From contig CALEMZ010000405.1 of assembly GCA_937910975.1 (NCBI GenBank), positions 1-5,687 of the forward strand: a stretch of 5,687 nucleotides of DNA. The letters are read 5' to 3'. This stretch comes from an uncultured Pseudorhodobacter sp. GTDB lineage: Bacteria; Pseudomonadota; Alphaproteobacteria; Rhodobacterales; Rhodobacteraceae. A program made the position numbers and the translations under genes. The notes under the pieces were generated by a model. It was given only the letters and a program-made list of their open reading frames with translations, ran no database searches and had not been told where the DNA came from. This document shows positions 1 through 5,656 of this stretch, piece by piece (positions within the stretch are counted from its first letter, which is position 1; every line of letters starts with the position of its first letter).

Positions 1-756
1 CGGGAAACCCCCGGTATTGGCTTCAAAATCCCTTTGTTGCAAAACGTTGTCACCTATGATGACCGAATTTTGGGCCTGTTCACGCAACCGTCCGAAGTGA
101 CCCCGGCGGATGATCGCCGTTTGGTTGTCGATGCGTTTGCGCGCTGGCGGATCACGGATTTGGTGAAGTTTCGCCAAGCCACCGGCACCGGCGGCGTTCG
201 CACGGCCCAAGCGCGGATTGAGCCGATCTTGAACGCGGCAATCAGAGAGGTTCTTGGCTCTGTCCCATCGCAGCGCGTGTTGTCGGAGGATCGGACCAGT
301 CTGATGAACCTGATCCGCGATCAGGCCCGTCGTCAGGCGGCCTCGCTTGGGGTGGATGTGGTTGACGTGCGCTTGACGCGTACCGATTTGCCGGAGCAAA
401 ACCTTGCCTCCACCTATTCGCGGATGCGGGCGGAGCGGGAACGCGAAGCAGCGGATGAGATCGCGCGCGGTAACGAGGCTGCACAGCGGGTGCGCGCGAG
501 CGCCGACCGGACCGTGGTGGAGTTGACATCACAGGCGCGCAAAGAATCTGAAGTGATCCGGGGTGAAGCAGATGCTGCACGTAACGCGATCTATGCTGAT
601 GCTTTTGGTCGCGACCCGGAGTTCTTTGCTTTCTCCCGTTCGCTCACCAGCTATGAGCGGGCGCTACAAGGCTCCAACTCATCAATCGTAATGCAACCGG
701 ATAGTGTGTTCTTTGACTATCTGCGCAGCGACAAGGCACCAACCCCGGCTAACTGA
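1..756 (+). CDS. hflC: HflC, membrane protease modulator (SPFH/prohibitin family), 5'-truncated by window edge
   Basis: The frame is open from base 1 and gives 251 residues before TGA at 754-756. HflC proteins are usually near 290-330 residues, so about 40-50 N-terminal residues, including the membrane anchor, lie outside the window. Visible in order: the SPFH/band-7 core (GFKIPLLQNVVTYDDRIL near residues 7-24), the stretch with IEPILNAAIREVLG, the conserved VDVRLTRTDLP segment, an Ala/Glu/Arg-rich coiled coil (RMRAEREREAADEIARG onward), and the C-terminal AFGRDPEFFAFSRSL and FFDYLRS motifs typical of HflC. In known systems HflC pairs with HflK around FtsH in the inner membrane, facing the periplasm, and tempers FtsH proteolysis. 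hflK would be expected just upstream. A TTG at 34 could be called as the start, but homology continues upstream of it, so the gene is better treated as partial. Family assignment is secure. Confidence 0.95.
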   Translation, partial: RETPGIGFKIPLLQNVVTYDDRILGLFTQPSEVTPADDRRLVVDAFARWRITDLVKFRQATGTGGVRTAQARIEPILNAAIREVLGSVPSQRVLSEDRTSLMNLIRDQARRQAASLGVDVVDVRLTRTDLPEQNLASTYSRMRAEREREAADEIARGNEAAQRVRASADRTVVELTSQARKESEVIRGEADAARNAIYADAFGRDPEFFAFSRSLTSYERALQGSNSSIVMQPDSVFFDYLRSDKAPTPAN

Positions 757-776
757 CTCCAGGGCTGACAAGATTG

Positions 777-845
777 CGCGGCGTTCGATCCGGCCCAGAT
801 TTTTCGACGAAAAATCTCGCCCGGCCCGAGCGCCGCGTTTTTTTT
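777..845 (+). terminator. Long rod-like intrinsic terminator after hflC
   Basis: An outer stem pairs 777-787 with 827-837 (one G-U pair). After a short mismatch, 790-793 pairs with 821-824. After an internal loop, a 9-bp A/T-rich tip pairs 797-805 with 809-817 around a 3-base loop. Eight T residues (838-845) follow directly. It lies 20 bases after the hflC stop, so it should end the hflK-hflC transcript and separate it from the protease gene. The structure was folded by eye. Confidence 0.85.
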
Positions 846-952
846 GACTTTCTCGCGCAGTCCCCGGTCAGATGGCAAATCCGTTCACGTCCTGTTGAGC
901 GAGCGCGACTGGGTTTGTATTGCGCCCGGAAGCGCCTAGATAGAAGATAGCC

Positions 953-980
953 TTGCAAGAACTGCTGCGCCGACTAGAGT
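953..980 (+). promoter_or_regulatory. Possible promoter for the DegP-family gene
   Basis: TTGCAA (953-958) and TAGAGT (975-980) are separated by 16 bases, each matching the sigma-70 consensus at 4 of 6 positions, and lie about 43 bases before the GTG start. An alternative weaker pair is TTGTAT (915-920) with TAGATA (937-942). The upstream terminator implies a promoter somewhere in 846-1010, but which pair is used cannot be decided by eye. The remainder of 846-1010 shows no other feature. Confidence 0.3.
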
Positions 981-1022
981 TGTTGGACGCGGAGTTGCGA
1001 AACGCATTAAAAGGAGCTTCGA

Positions 1023-2510
1023 GTGCAATCGAATAGCATTACAGCCACCCGGTTCGAGGAAAGTCGCCGCCAGACAGGAATGATGCGCGGATTGACGGCA
1101 TTGGTTTTGGGGGTAGCCCTCGTGTTGGGGCAAGCGCTTTCGGTCGAGGCGCGCGCACCCGACAGCTTTGCCGATCTGGCCCAAAGCATCAGCCCCTCGG
1201 TGGTCAATATCACCACCTCTACCACGGTTGCGGCCAGCATCGAGGGTGCGCCGCAGGTGCCGCCCGGCTCTCCGTTTGAGGATTTCTTCAAGGATTTCCT
1301 TGACCGCAATGGCAATGGAAATGGTGATGGCAAGCCGCGCCGCTCTGAGGCATTGGGCTCTGGCTTTGTGATCTCGGAAGATGGGTTTATCGTCACCAAT
1401 AACCATGTGATCGACAAGGCCGATGAGATTGAGATTGAGTTCTTTTCGGGCAAGCGCCTCTCGGCCAAGCTGATCGGCACCGACCCGAAAACTGATATTG
1501 CCTTGCTGAAGGTGGAAAGCGATGAGCCGCTGCCTTTCGTGCCCTTTGGCAACAGCGATTTGATGCGCGTTGGCGATTGGGTGATTGCGATGGGCAACCC
1601 GCTGGGACAGGGGTTCTCGGTCAGTGCGGGCATCATTTCCGCCCGTGGCCGCGCGCTTTCGGGCACCTATGACGACTATCTGCAAACGGATGCGGCGATC
1701 AACCGGGGCAACTCCGGCGGGCCGCTGTTCAACATGGATGGGCAGGTTGTCGGGGTGAACACCGCGATTTTGTCACCCACTGGGGGGTCTATCGGGATTG
1801 GTTTTTCGATGGCGTCGAATGTGGTGACGAAAGTTGTGGGACAGCTTAAGGAGTTTGGGGAAACCCGGCGTGGCTGGCTGGGCGTGCGCATTCAGGATGT
1901 AACGCCTGATGTGGCGGAAGCCATGGGCCTGAAAGAGGCCAAGGGTGCGCTGATTACTGATGTTCCGGAAGGGCCGGCGATGGATGCGGGGATGCTCGCG
2001 GGTGATGTGATCACTTCATTTGACGGTGCCGATGTGGCGGATACGCGCGAACTGGTGCGCCGTGTGGCCGATGCCCCAGTGGGCGAGGCCGTGCGTGTGG
2101 TGGTGTTGCGTGATGGCAAGACACAAACGCTATCGGTCACGCTGGGCCGCCGTGAAACGGCGGAGGGTGAATCCGTTCCTGCGGCAGCGATTCCGGCACC
2201 TGAGTCGACGAGCGCAGAGCTTTTGGGCCTGACGGTGATGCCGTTGACCGCAGATGACGCCAAGGCCCTGGGCCTGGCCGCCGACGCTGAAGGGCTGGCC
2301 GTGATGGAGGTTGATGAGGTTTCGGAGGCATATGCCAAGGGCTTGCGCGTGGGTGATGTGATCACCGAAGCTGGTCAGCAAAAGGTTGTGCGCGTTAAGG
2401 ACCTGCAAGACCGGATTGAGGAGGCACGCAATGCTGGGCGCAAATCCCTGCTGCTGCTGATCCGTCGGGCGGGCGATCCGCGCTTTGTGGCCCTAGCCAT
2501 CGACAGATAG
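1023..2510 (+). CDS. degP: Do/DegP-family periplasmic serine endoprotease (trypsin-like domain plus two PDZ domains)
   Basis: The 495-residue product is a complete HtrA/Do protease, which degrades or refolds misfolded periplasmic proteins. The catalytic triad is visible: His128 in TNNHVID, Asp158 in DPKTDIALLKV and Ser231 in GNSGGPLF. PDZ1 begins near RRGWLGVRI (282-290) and PDZ2 near ELLGLTVMPL (399-408), with the second GDVI loop at 444-447. The signal peptide has a hydrophobic core at about 24-38 and a likely cleavage after VEA or ARA (43-45). GTG at 1023 is preferred because AAGGAG (1011-1016) sits 6 bases upstream. It gives a long n-region, and ATG at 1080 or 1083 is an alternative, but the purine run before it abuts the codon. 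The LA-loop region carries an Asn-Gly repeat (96-104). The gene follows hflC, a common alphaproteobacterial order, but here a terminator separates them. The choice of name within degP/degQ/mucD is not settled by sequence alone. Confidence 0.95.
   Translation: MQSNSITATRFEESRRQTGMMRGLTALVLGVALVLGQALSVEARAPDSFADLAQSISPSVVNITTSTTVAASIEGAPQVPPGSPFEDFFKDFLDRNGNGNGDGKPRRSEALGSGFVISEDGFIVTNNHVIDKADEIEIEFFSGKRLSAKLIGTDPKTDIALLKVESDEPLPFVPFGNSDLMRVGDWVIAMGNPLGQGFSVSAGIISARGRALSGTYDDYLQTDAAINRGNSGGPLFNMDGQVVGVNTAILSPTGGSIGIGFSMASNVVTKVVGQLKEFGETRRGWLGVRIQDVTPDVAEAMGLKEAKGALITDVPEGPAMDAGMLAGDVITSFDGADVADTRELVRRVADAPVGEAVRVVVLRDGKTQTLSVTLGRRETAEGESVPAAAIPAPESTSAELLGLTVMPLTADDAKALGLAADAEGLAVMEVDEVSEAYAKGLRVGDVITEAGQQKVVRVKDLQDRIEEARNAGRKSLLLLIRRAGDPRFVALAIDR
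1308..1331 (+). repeat. Four near-identical AATGGN hexamers within the protease gene
   Basis: The hexamer aatggn occurs about four times in tandem, the last unit being gatggc, and encodes NGNGNGDG at residues 96-103, in the loop before the catalytic domain proper. Because the unit is 6 bases, copy-number change would lengthen or shorten the loop without breaking the frame. Confidence 0.6.
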
Positions 2511-2533
2511 GCCTGAAATCAGACGCTTAGACG

Positions 2534-2564
2534 GGGGCGGCAGGGCAACCTTCCGCCCCTTTTT
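2534..2564 (+). terminator. Intrinsic terminator after the DegP-family gene
   Basis: GGGGCGG (2534-2540) pairs with CCGCCCC (2553-2559); an inner AGG/CCT pairing (2542-2544 with 2549-2551) closes a GCAA loop. Five T residues follow (2560-2564). It lies 23 bases after the protease stop and serves the plus strand. There is no T run on the minus-strand side, so I see no matching terminator here for the convergent HD-domain gene. Confidence 0.85.
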
Positions 2565-2631
2565 ATGGCCTTTAGCACTTAGCGTTTTTGTTGGGGCTGG
2601 AAATTCTAAAACGACCGATCCGTGAGATGCG

Positions 2632-3270
2632 CTAGGGCAATTCGCGCAACAAGCGCGAGCGGAAAGAGCGCATCCATTCCACCCGCGCCAGCGCCATTTC
2701 GCGCCCCGGCGCGGTGCGCATCGTCTCGGCGATGGGGAAAAGTTTGACCTCCAGATGATCCAACGAAAAGCGCTTATCATCCAGTGGGCGGTGCAGGGCC
2801 ATAGGGTCGTCCGCGTCAAACAGCAGCCCGCCCATAGCACCCCCAACGTGGAACATGCGGGCAATGCCGATGGCCCCCAGCGCCTCCAGCCGATCGGCAT
2901 CTTGCAAAATCTCGGCCTCGGGGGTTTCCGGCGGGATTGCGGCAGAAAAACTATGGGCGGCTATGGCATGGGCCACGGCGGGAATCTTAACCGCAGCAAA
3001 GCCGTTTCGCGCCAGATAATCGCTCGCCCAATCGGCTGAAAACGTTGAGGCGCGGGCGCGGTCGGGATGGTTTTTGGGCAAGTTTACCGCATCATGGAAA
3101 TAGGCGGCGGGCAGCAACACCTCTAAATCTGCGCCGTTCATTTCCTGCGCAATCTCGCGCGCATTGGCCCAGACCCGGTCCAGATGTCCAAGATCATGCG
3201 CGCCATCGGTCTGGCCCGCCCAATGGGCGGAAATCGCCGTGCGGTATTGTGATTTGGGGTCGGCGGTCAT
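2632..3270 (-). CDS. HD-domain metal-dependent phosphohydrolase, YedJ-like
   Basis: The 212-residue protein has the HD-superfamily metal-binding pattern: His29 in GAHDLGHLDRVW, His59-Asp60 in AAYFHDAV, and the Asp pair in LQDADRLEALGAIGIAR (Asp124 and Asp126). His101 and His106 in the helix between may add ligands. No signal peptide or membrane segment is seen, so it should be cytosolic. The overall pattern, including DADRLEALGA-GIAR, resembles the E. coli YedJ-type stand-alone HD hydrolases, whose natural substrate is poorly defined (nucleotides are often proposed). Its ATG overlaps the TGA of the upstream lipoprotein gene by 4 nt, and GGGGAG lies about 8 bases upstream, so translation is probably coupled. 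It converges on the DegP-family gene, with about 120 bases between them. Family is confident; substrate is unknown. Confidence 0.9.
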   Translation of the reverse strand: MTADPKSQYRTAISAHWAGQTDGAHDLGHLDRVWANAREIAQEMNGADLEVLLPAAYFHDAVNLPKNHPDRARASTFSADWASDYLARNGFAAVKIPAVAHAIAAHSFSAAIPPETPEAEILQDADRLEALGAIGIARMFHVGGAMGGLLFDADDPMALHRPLDDKRFSLDHLEVKLFPIAETMRTAPGREMALARVEWMRSFRSRLLRELP

Positions 3271-3807
3271 TTCGAAAACTCCCCGGCAACAAGGCCAAGG
3301 CGGCGGGCCGTCGCGAGCGAAAGCCTCTCGCTATTGATTCCCAGCGGCTCTTGATAGAGCCGGGTAGCGCGGCGGGTTTGGACATCCAACTGGCCTGTCA
3401 GATCGCCGGTGTAATAGCCTCGTGCCTTAAGCGCGCGTTGCAGACTGGCTACGAAATCCAGCGTGATCTGCTCGGGGCAGGGGGCGCGAAACCACACATT
3501 GCGCCGATCTTGCACGATGCGCTGTGCGGTTTCGGTACGAAAGGCTGCGGCTGAGATCAGCCTCCCGTCTGGTCCGCGCGACTCGGGCCGCACCAGAACC
3601 TGTTCTGTCACGGTTTCAATGATGGCCGGGGTCACGTCATCGACCCAGCAGACGTTCTTGCCCTCGGTCGGGGGGGGGGGCGTTGGTGGTTTTGGTCACA
3701 AGTTCGGCCTGTAAACTCCCGGCCTGCACGGGCGCGCGCGGACCGCTGGATTGGCAGCCGGACAGGAAGAGCGCGAGGATCAGGAGGGAGGTTGCGGCAC
3801 GGTGCAT
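3267..3807 (-). pseudogene. Lipoprotein with peptidoglycan-binding-like domain, frameshifted at a poly-C/G tract
   Basis: From ATG at 3807 the frame encodes a lipoprotein signal with lipobox LSGC (lipidated Cys18) and runs to about residue 46. It then leaves the gene's frame in an 11-base C run (G on the plus strand, 3670-3680) and stops at 3637-3639. The rest of the protein continues in another frame: NVCWVDDVTPAIIETVTEQV, then a C-terminal PG_binding_1-like repeat (SLQRALKARGYYTG, TRRATRLYQ, LSLATARRLGL), stopping at 3267. One base less in the tract restores a 179-residue lipoprotein. Without it, the tail could start only internally, for example at GTG 3635, with no export signal. The family seems common next to HD genes in roseobacters (recollection, not searched). 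It would be membrane-anchored and might touch the cell wall. The start has a weak ribosome-binding site. The frame break could be a sequencing error rather than true loss. Confidence 0.8.
3670..3680. repeat. 11-base G/C homopolymer at the lipoprotein frame break
   Basis: Eleven consecutive G on the plus strand (C in the gene's sense) encode the Pro-rich link between lipobox region and folded domain. Ten bases would join the two frames as NAPPPTEGKNVCW; eleven give a stop 15 codons after the Asn that precedes the tract. Confidence 0.9.
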
Positions 3808-3981
3808 AGGGGGATTGTCTGCTCGTTCATTTTGATTTTGCACGGACCATAGCGCCATTCGCCGCGAAAGGAAGCGCCCCGCCGTAGGGTTTGCGCCATG
3901 CGTTGCGCAATGGTCGCGGCGCAGGCATGTCACGATGTCGTTTTCGGGTCAACATTGGCGGGGTTCTGCCGCCTGACAGGC

Positions 3982-3994
3982 TGGCAAACTGCCA
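3982..3994. promoter_or_regulatory. Palindrome TGGCA-N3-TGCCA in the divergent region before the ferredoxin gene
   Basis: The divergent spacer 3808-4055 separates the lipoprotein and ferredoxin genes. It contains this perfect 5-bp inverted repeat with a 3-base centre, 62 bases before the ferredoxin ATG. It could be an operator half-site pair for either direction, but such a short palindrome can occur by chance. I found no convincing promoter boxes in the spacer and no small gene with a credible product. Confidence 0.25.
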
Positions 3995-4055
3995 AGAATT
4001 GCCCTAAGTCAGCTTTCAGAACCGATTGGGAACCCACTAAGGATAAGGGACGCGC

Positions 4056-4379
4056 ATGGCGAAGATCACCTACGTTGAATTTGGCGGCAAAGAGCATGTG
4101 GTTGAGGTGAAGAACGGCCTGACCGTCATGGAAGGCGCGCGCGACAATGGCATTCCAGGAATTGAGGCCGATTGTGGCGGGGCCTGTGCCTGCTCTACCT
4201 GTCATGTCTATGTCGATCCGGCTTGGGTGGATAAAATCCCGGCCAAGGACGGGATGGAAGAGGATATGCTCGATTTCGCCTATAAACCGGACCCGGTGCG
4301 ATCACGGCTGACCTGTCAGATCAAGGTGACGGATACGATGGATGGTTTGCGTGTGCAAATGCCTGAAAAACAGATCTGA
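4056..4379 (+). CDS. fdxE: FdVI-type (adrenodoxin-like) [2Fe-2S] ferredoxin
   Basis: The 107-residue protein is full length for a vertebrate-type/adrenodoxin-class ferredoxin. Cluster ligands follow the C-X5-C-X2-C-Xn-C pattern: Cys40, Cys46, Cys49 in CGGACACSTC, and Cys87 in RLTCQIKV. Cys44 is an extra, non-ligand cysteine usual in this class. From memory it closely resembles Rhodobacter capsulatus FdVI (fdxE), including AGAxDNG-like and PGIxADCGGACACSTCH stretches, VDPAWVDK and the terminal EKQI; that ferredoxin is reported as essential there. It is a soluble cytosolic one-electron carrier; likely roles are Fe-S cluster assembly or supplying electrons to oxygenases, not decidable here. AAGGGA (4045-4050) lies 5 bases before ATG. 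Its TGA overlaps the next gene's ATG by one base, so the two are probably cotranscribed and translationally coupled. Confidence 0.93.
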   Translation: MAKITYVEFGGKEHVVEVKNGLTVMEGARDNGIPGIEADCGGACACSTCHVYVDPAWVDKIPAKDGMEEDMLDFAYKPDPVRSRLTCQIKVTDTMDGLRVQMPEKQI

Positions 4380-5067
4380 TGCTGCGAGGGCTTTTGGCCG
4401 GTTTGGTGTTGGCCGCATCTGGTGCCAATGCACAAGTGACTGACGCGCGCCTGACCCAGGCAACCGATCGATATGCCCATGGCGTTTTGGGTGACGCGTT
4501 GGAATGGGGCGGCATGCGCATCACCGGGCCTGCGGGCACCATTGAGGTGACGCTGCCCCAAACCCATGTGTTTGAGGATGTCGAAGCCCGCGTGCTGGAC
4601 CTTGATGGTGATGGTCGGGCCGAGGTGCTGGTCGTCGAAACTGATATGGCCAAGGGTGCATCGCTTGCGGTTTACGATGCCGAGGGCAAGGTTGCAGCGA
4701 CACCCCCCATCGGGGCCACGCACCGCTGGCTGGCCCCTTTGGGCATCGGTGATCTGGACGGTGACGGGTTGCCGGAAATTGCCTATGTCGACCGTCCGCA
4801 TCTGGCCATGCAATTGGTTATCATGACATACCGCGACCGCAAACTGACCGAGGTGGCGCGGCTGTCAGGGGTCAGCAATCATCGCATTGGGGAAAGCACC
4901 ATTTCTGGTGGTTTTCGCGATTGCGGGCAGGGTGGCGAAGTGATCTTGGCCAATGCGAGCTGGACACAGGTGATGGCCGTGGCGATGCAGGGGGGGGGCG
5001 ATTGTCTGCGCGCAGCCTTAGCCGCTACTCGGCAGGTAATCTTAAACGGGCGCTGGATTGTCGCTGA
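4379..5067 (+). pseudogene. Secreted FG-GAP/VCBS-like repeat protein, frameshifted near its 3' end
   Basis: The product starts with a Sec signal peptide (hydrophobic 3-14, cleavage after GANA, residue 18). It carries two Asp-rich calcium-loop motifs of the FG-GAP/VCBS type: LDLDGDGRAE (73-82) and GDLDGDGLPE (124-133), each followed by a beta-strand. A conserved-looking segment SNHRIGESTISGG-RDCG follows (167-183). Normal frame is kept to about Gln204. There a 9-base G run (4990-4998) shifts it. With one more G, or two fewer, translation continues as RLSARSLSRYS and ends ALDCR with TGA at 5065-5067, giving about 228-229 residues. As sequenced it instead reads on into a permease fragment. Role unknown: probably a periplasmic or exposed beta-propeller-like protein. 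The one-base overlap with the ferredoxin gene implies a shared transcript but not a shared function. The start ATG 4379 is fixed by this overlap and the signal peptide. Confidence 0.8.
4990..4998. repeat. 9-base G homopolymer at the FG-GAP gene frame break
   Basis: Nine consecutive G follow the CA of the Gln204 codon. Tract lengths of 10 or 7 would put the gene's natural-looking C-terminus in frame; 9 directs translation into the permease-like frame. Confidence 0.9.
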
Positions 5068-5656
5068 TCGGTTTGATCCCGAAATATTTTGGCTCGGGAC
5101 AGAAAACTATGTACGCCTGCTTGACGACAAGTTATTCTGGAAAATACTGGGTAATACCGCTTTCTACACCCTTATCACGGTTCCAGTCTCTATCGTGGTC
5201 GCGCTTTTGCTGGCAGTCGCTGTCGACAGCAAGATCAGGGGCATGGCTATCTACCGTTCAGCCTTCTTCTATCCAGTAATGATTCCATCGGTTGCCGCAG
5301 GCATGGTGTGGGTCTTTCTGTATGCGCCGGGATATGGGCCGATAAACAGCGCTCTGGACGCAGTCGGCCTTCCGCAACTGAGCTGGCTGAGTGACAGCAA
5401 ATGGGCGCTACCGGCCATCATGGTGATGAGCATCTGGAAATTCTCAGGCTATTTCATGCTGATCCTGCTTGCTGCCCTGAAGCTGGTTCCATCCGATCTG
5501 TATGAGGCGGCACGCCTCGACGGTGTCAACGGGTGGCACAGACTCGTCCACATTACAGTGCCGCTAATTTCGCCCTCACTCTATTTTGTGGCCATTATCG
5601 GGATACTGCACAGCTATCAGGTTTTTGACTATGGAGCTATGCCCGAAAGTTGGTGA
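5068..5656 (+). pseudogene. Fragment of a sugar ABC transporter permease (MalF/UgpA type), truncated at both ends
   Basis: The frame encodes about 190 residues of a binding-protein-dependent ABC permease of the inner membrane. Recognisable pieces in order: FWLGTENYVRLLDD and FWKILGNTAFYT before the second transmembrane segment, a SAFFYPVMIPSVAAGMVW segment, and the EAA loop YEAARLDGVNGWHRLVHITVP (EAA codons at 5504-5512), which docks on the ATPase. VFDYG then begins the last loop. Four hydrophobic segments remain of the usual six. The N-terminal ~45 residues with the first membrane helix are missing: there is no start codon or ribosome-binding site at the left edge, and homology begins right where the FG-GAP gene ends. 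On the right, homology stops near 5632 and the frame ends in unrelated residues at TGA 5654-5656. GC is lower than in the neighbours (86/180 at 5101-5280), suggesting transferred DNA. It is unlikely to work as a transporter. The substrate is probably a sugar or glycerol phosphate, from family only. Confidence 0.8.

Larger units (their letters stand above)
4379..5656 (+). other. Apparent 425-codon chimeric open frame spanning the FG-GAP gene and the permease fragment
   Basis: As sequenced, one uninterrupted frame joins the secreted FG-GAP protein to the permease fragment. An automatic annotation would call this one protein, a secreted FG-GAP domain followed by four membrane helices. The join falls after the G run at 4990-4998 and passes through about 20 codons (207-228) that are the out-of-frame reading of the FG-GAP gene's own tail. 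This argues that the fusion is accidental. Confidence 0.75.

Noticed and set aside
749..958. 69-codon minus-strand frame between hflC and the protease gene
   Set aside because: It spans the strong plus-strand terminator and encodes a low-complexity basic peptide; I see no promoter or ribosome-binding site.
936..1685. 249-codon open frame on the minus strand, antisense to the DegP-family gene
   Set aside because: It lies almost wholly opposite a clear protease gene, has no recognisable domain, and long antisense frames are expected in GC-rich coding DNA. A second, shorter antisense frame over the same region behaves alike.
2600..2631. Terminator for the HD gene on the minus strand
   Set aside because: Only a 3-bp stem can be formed around the candidate before a short T run, too weak to call.
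3045..3554. 169-codon plus-strand frame opposite the HD hydrolase and lipoprotein genes
   Set aside because: The minus strand has recognisable HD and peptidoglycan-binding motifs in the same DNA; the plus-strand product is Arg/Pro-rich, with no domain and no ribosome-binding site.
3903..3910. TTGCGCAA palindrome in the divergent spacer
   Set aside because: Eight bases is short and such GC-centred palindromes are common by chance; nothing around it supports a binding site.
3898..4110. 70-codon plus-strand frame in the divergent spacer
   Set aside because: It runs into the ferredoxin gene in another frame, has no clear ribosome-binding site and encodes nothing recognisable.
4379..5656. A genuine designed fusion of an FG-GAP sensor and an ABC permease
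   Set aside because: The natural FG-GAP tail and stop are present in the adjacent frame, the join follows a homopolymer, and the permease lacks its first helix and its C-terminus.
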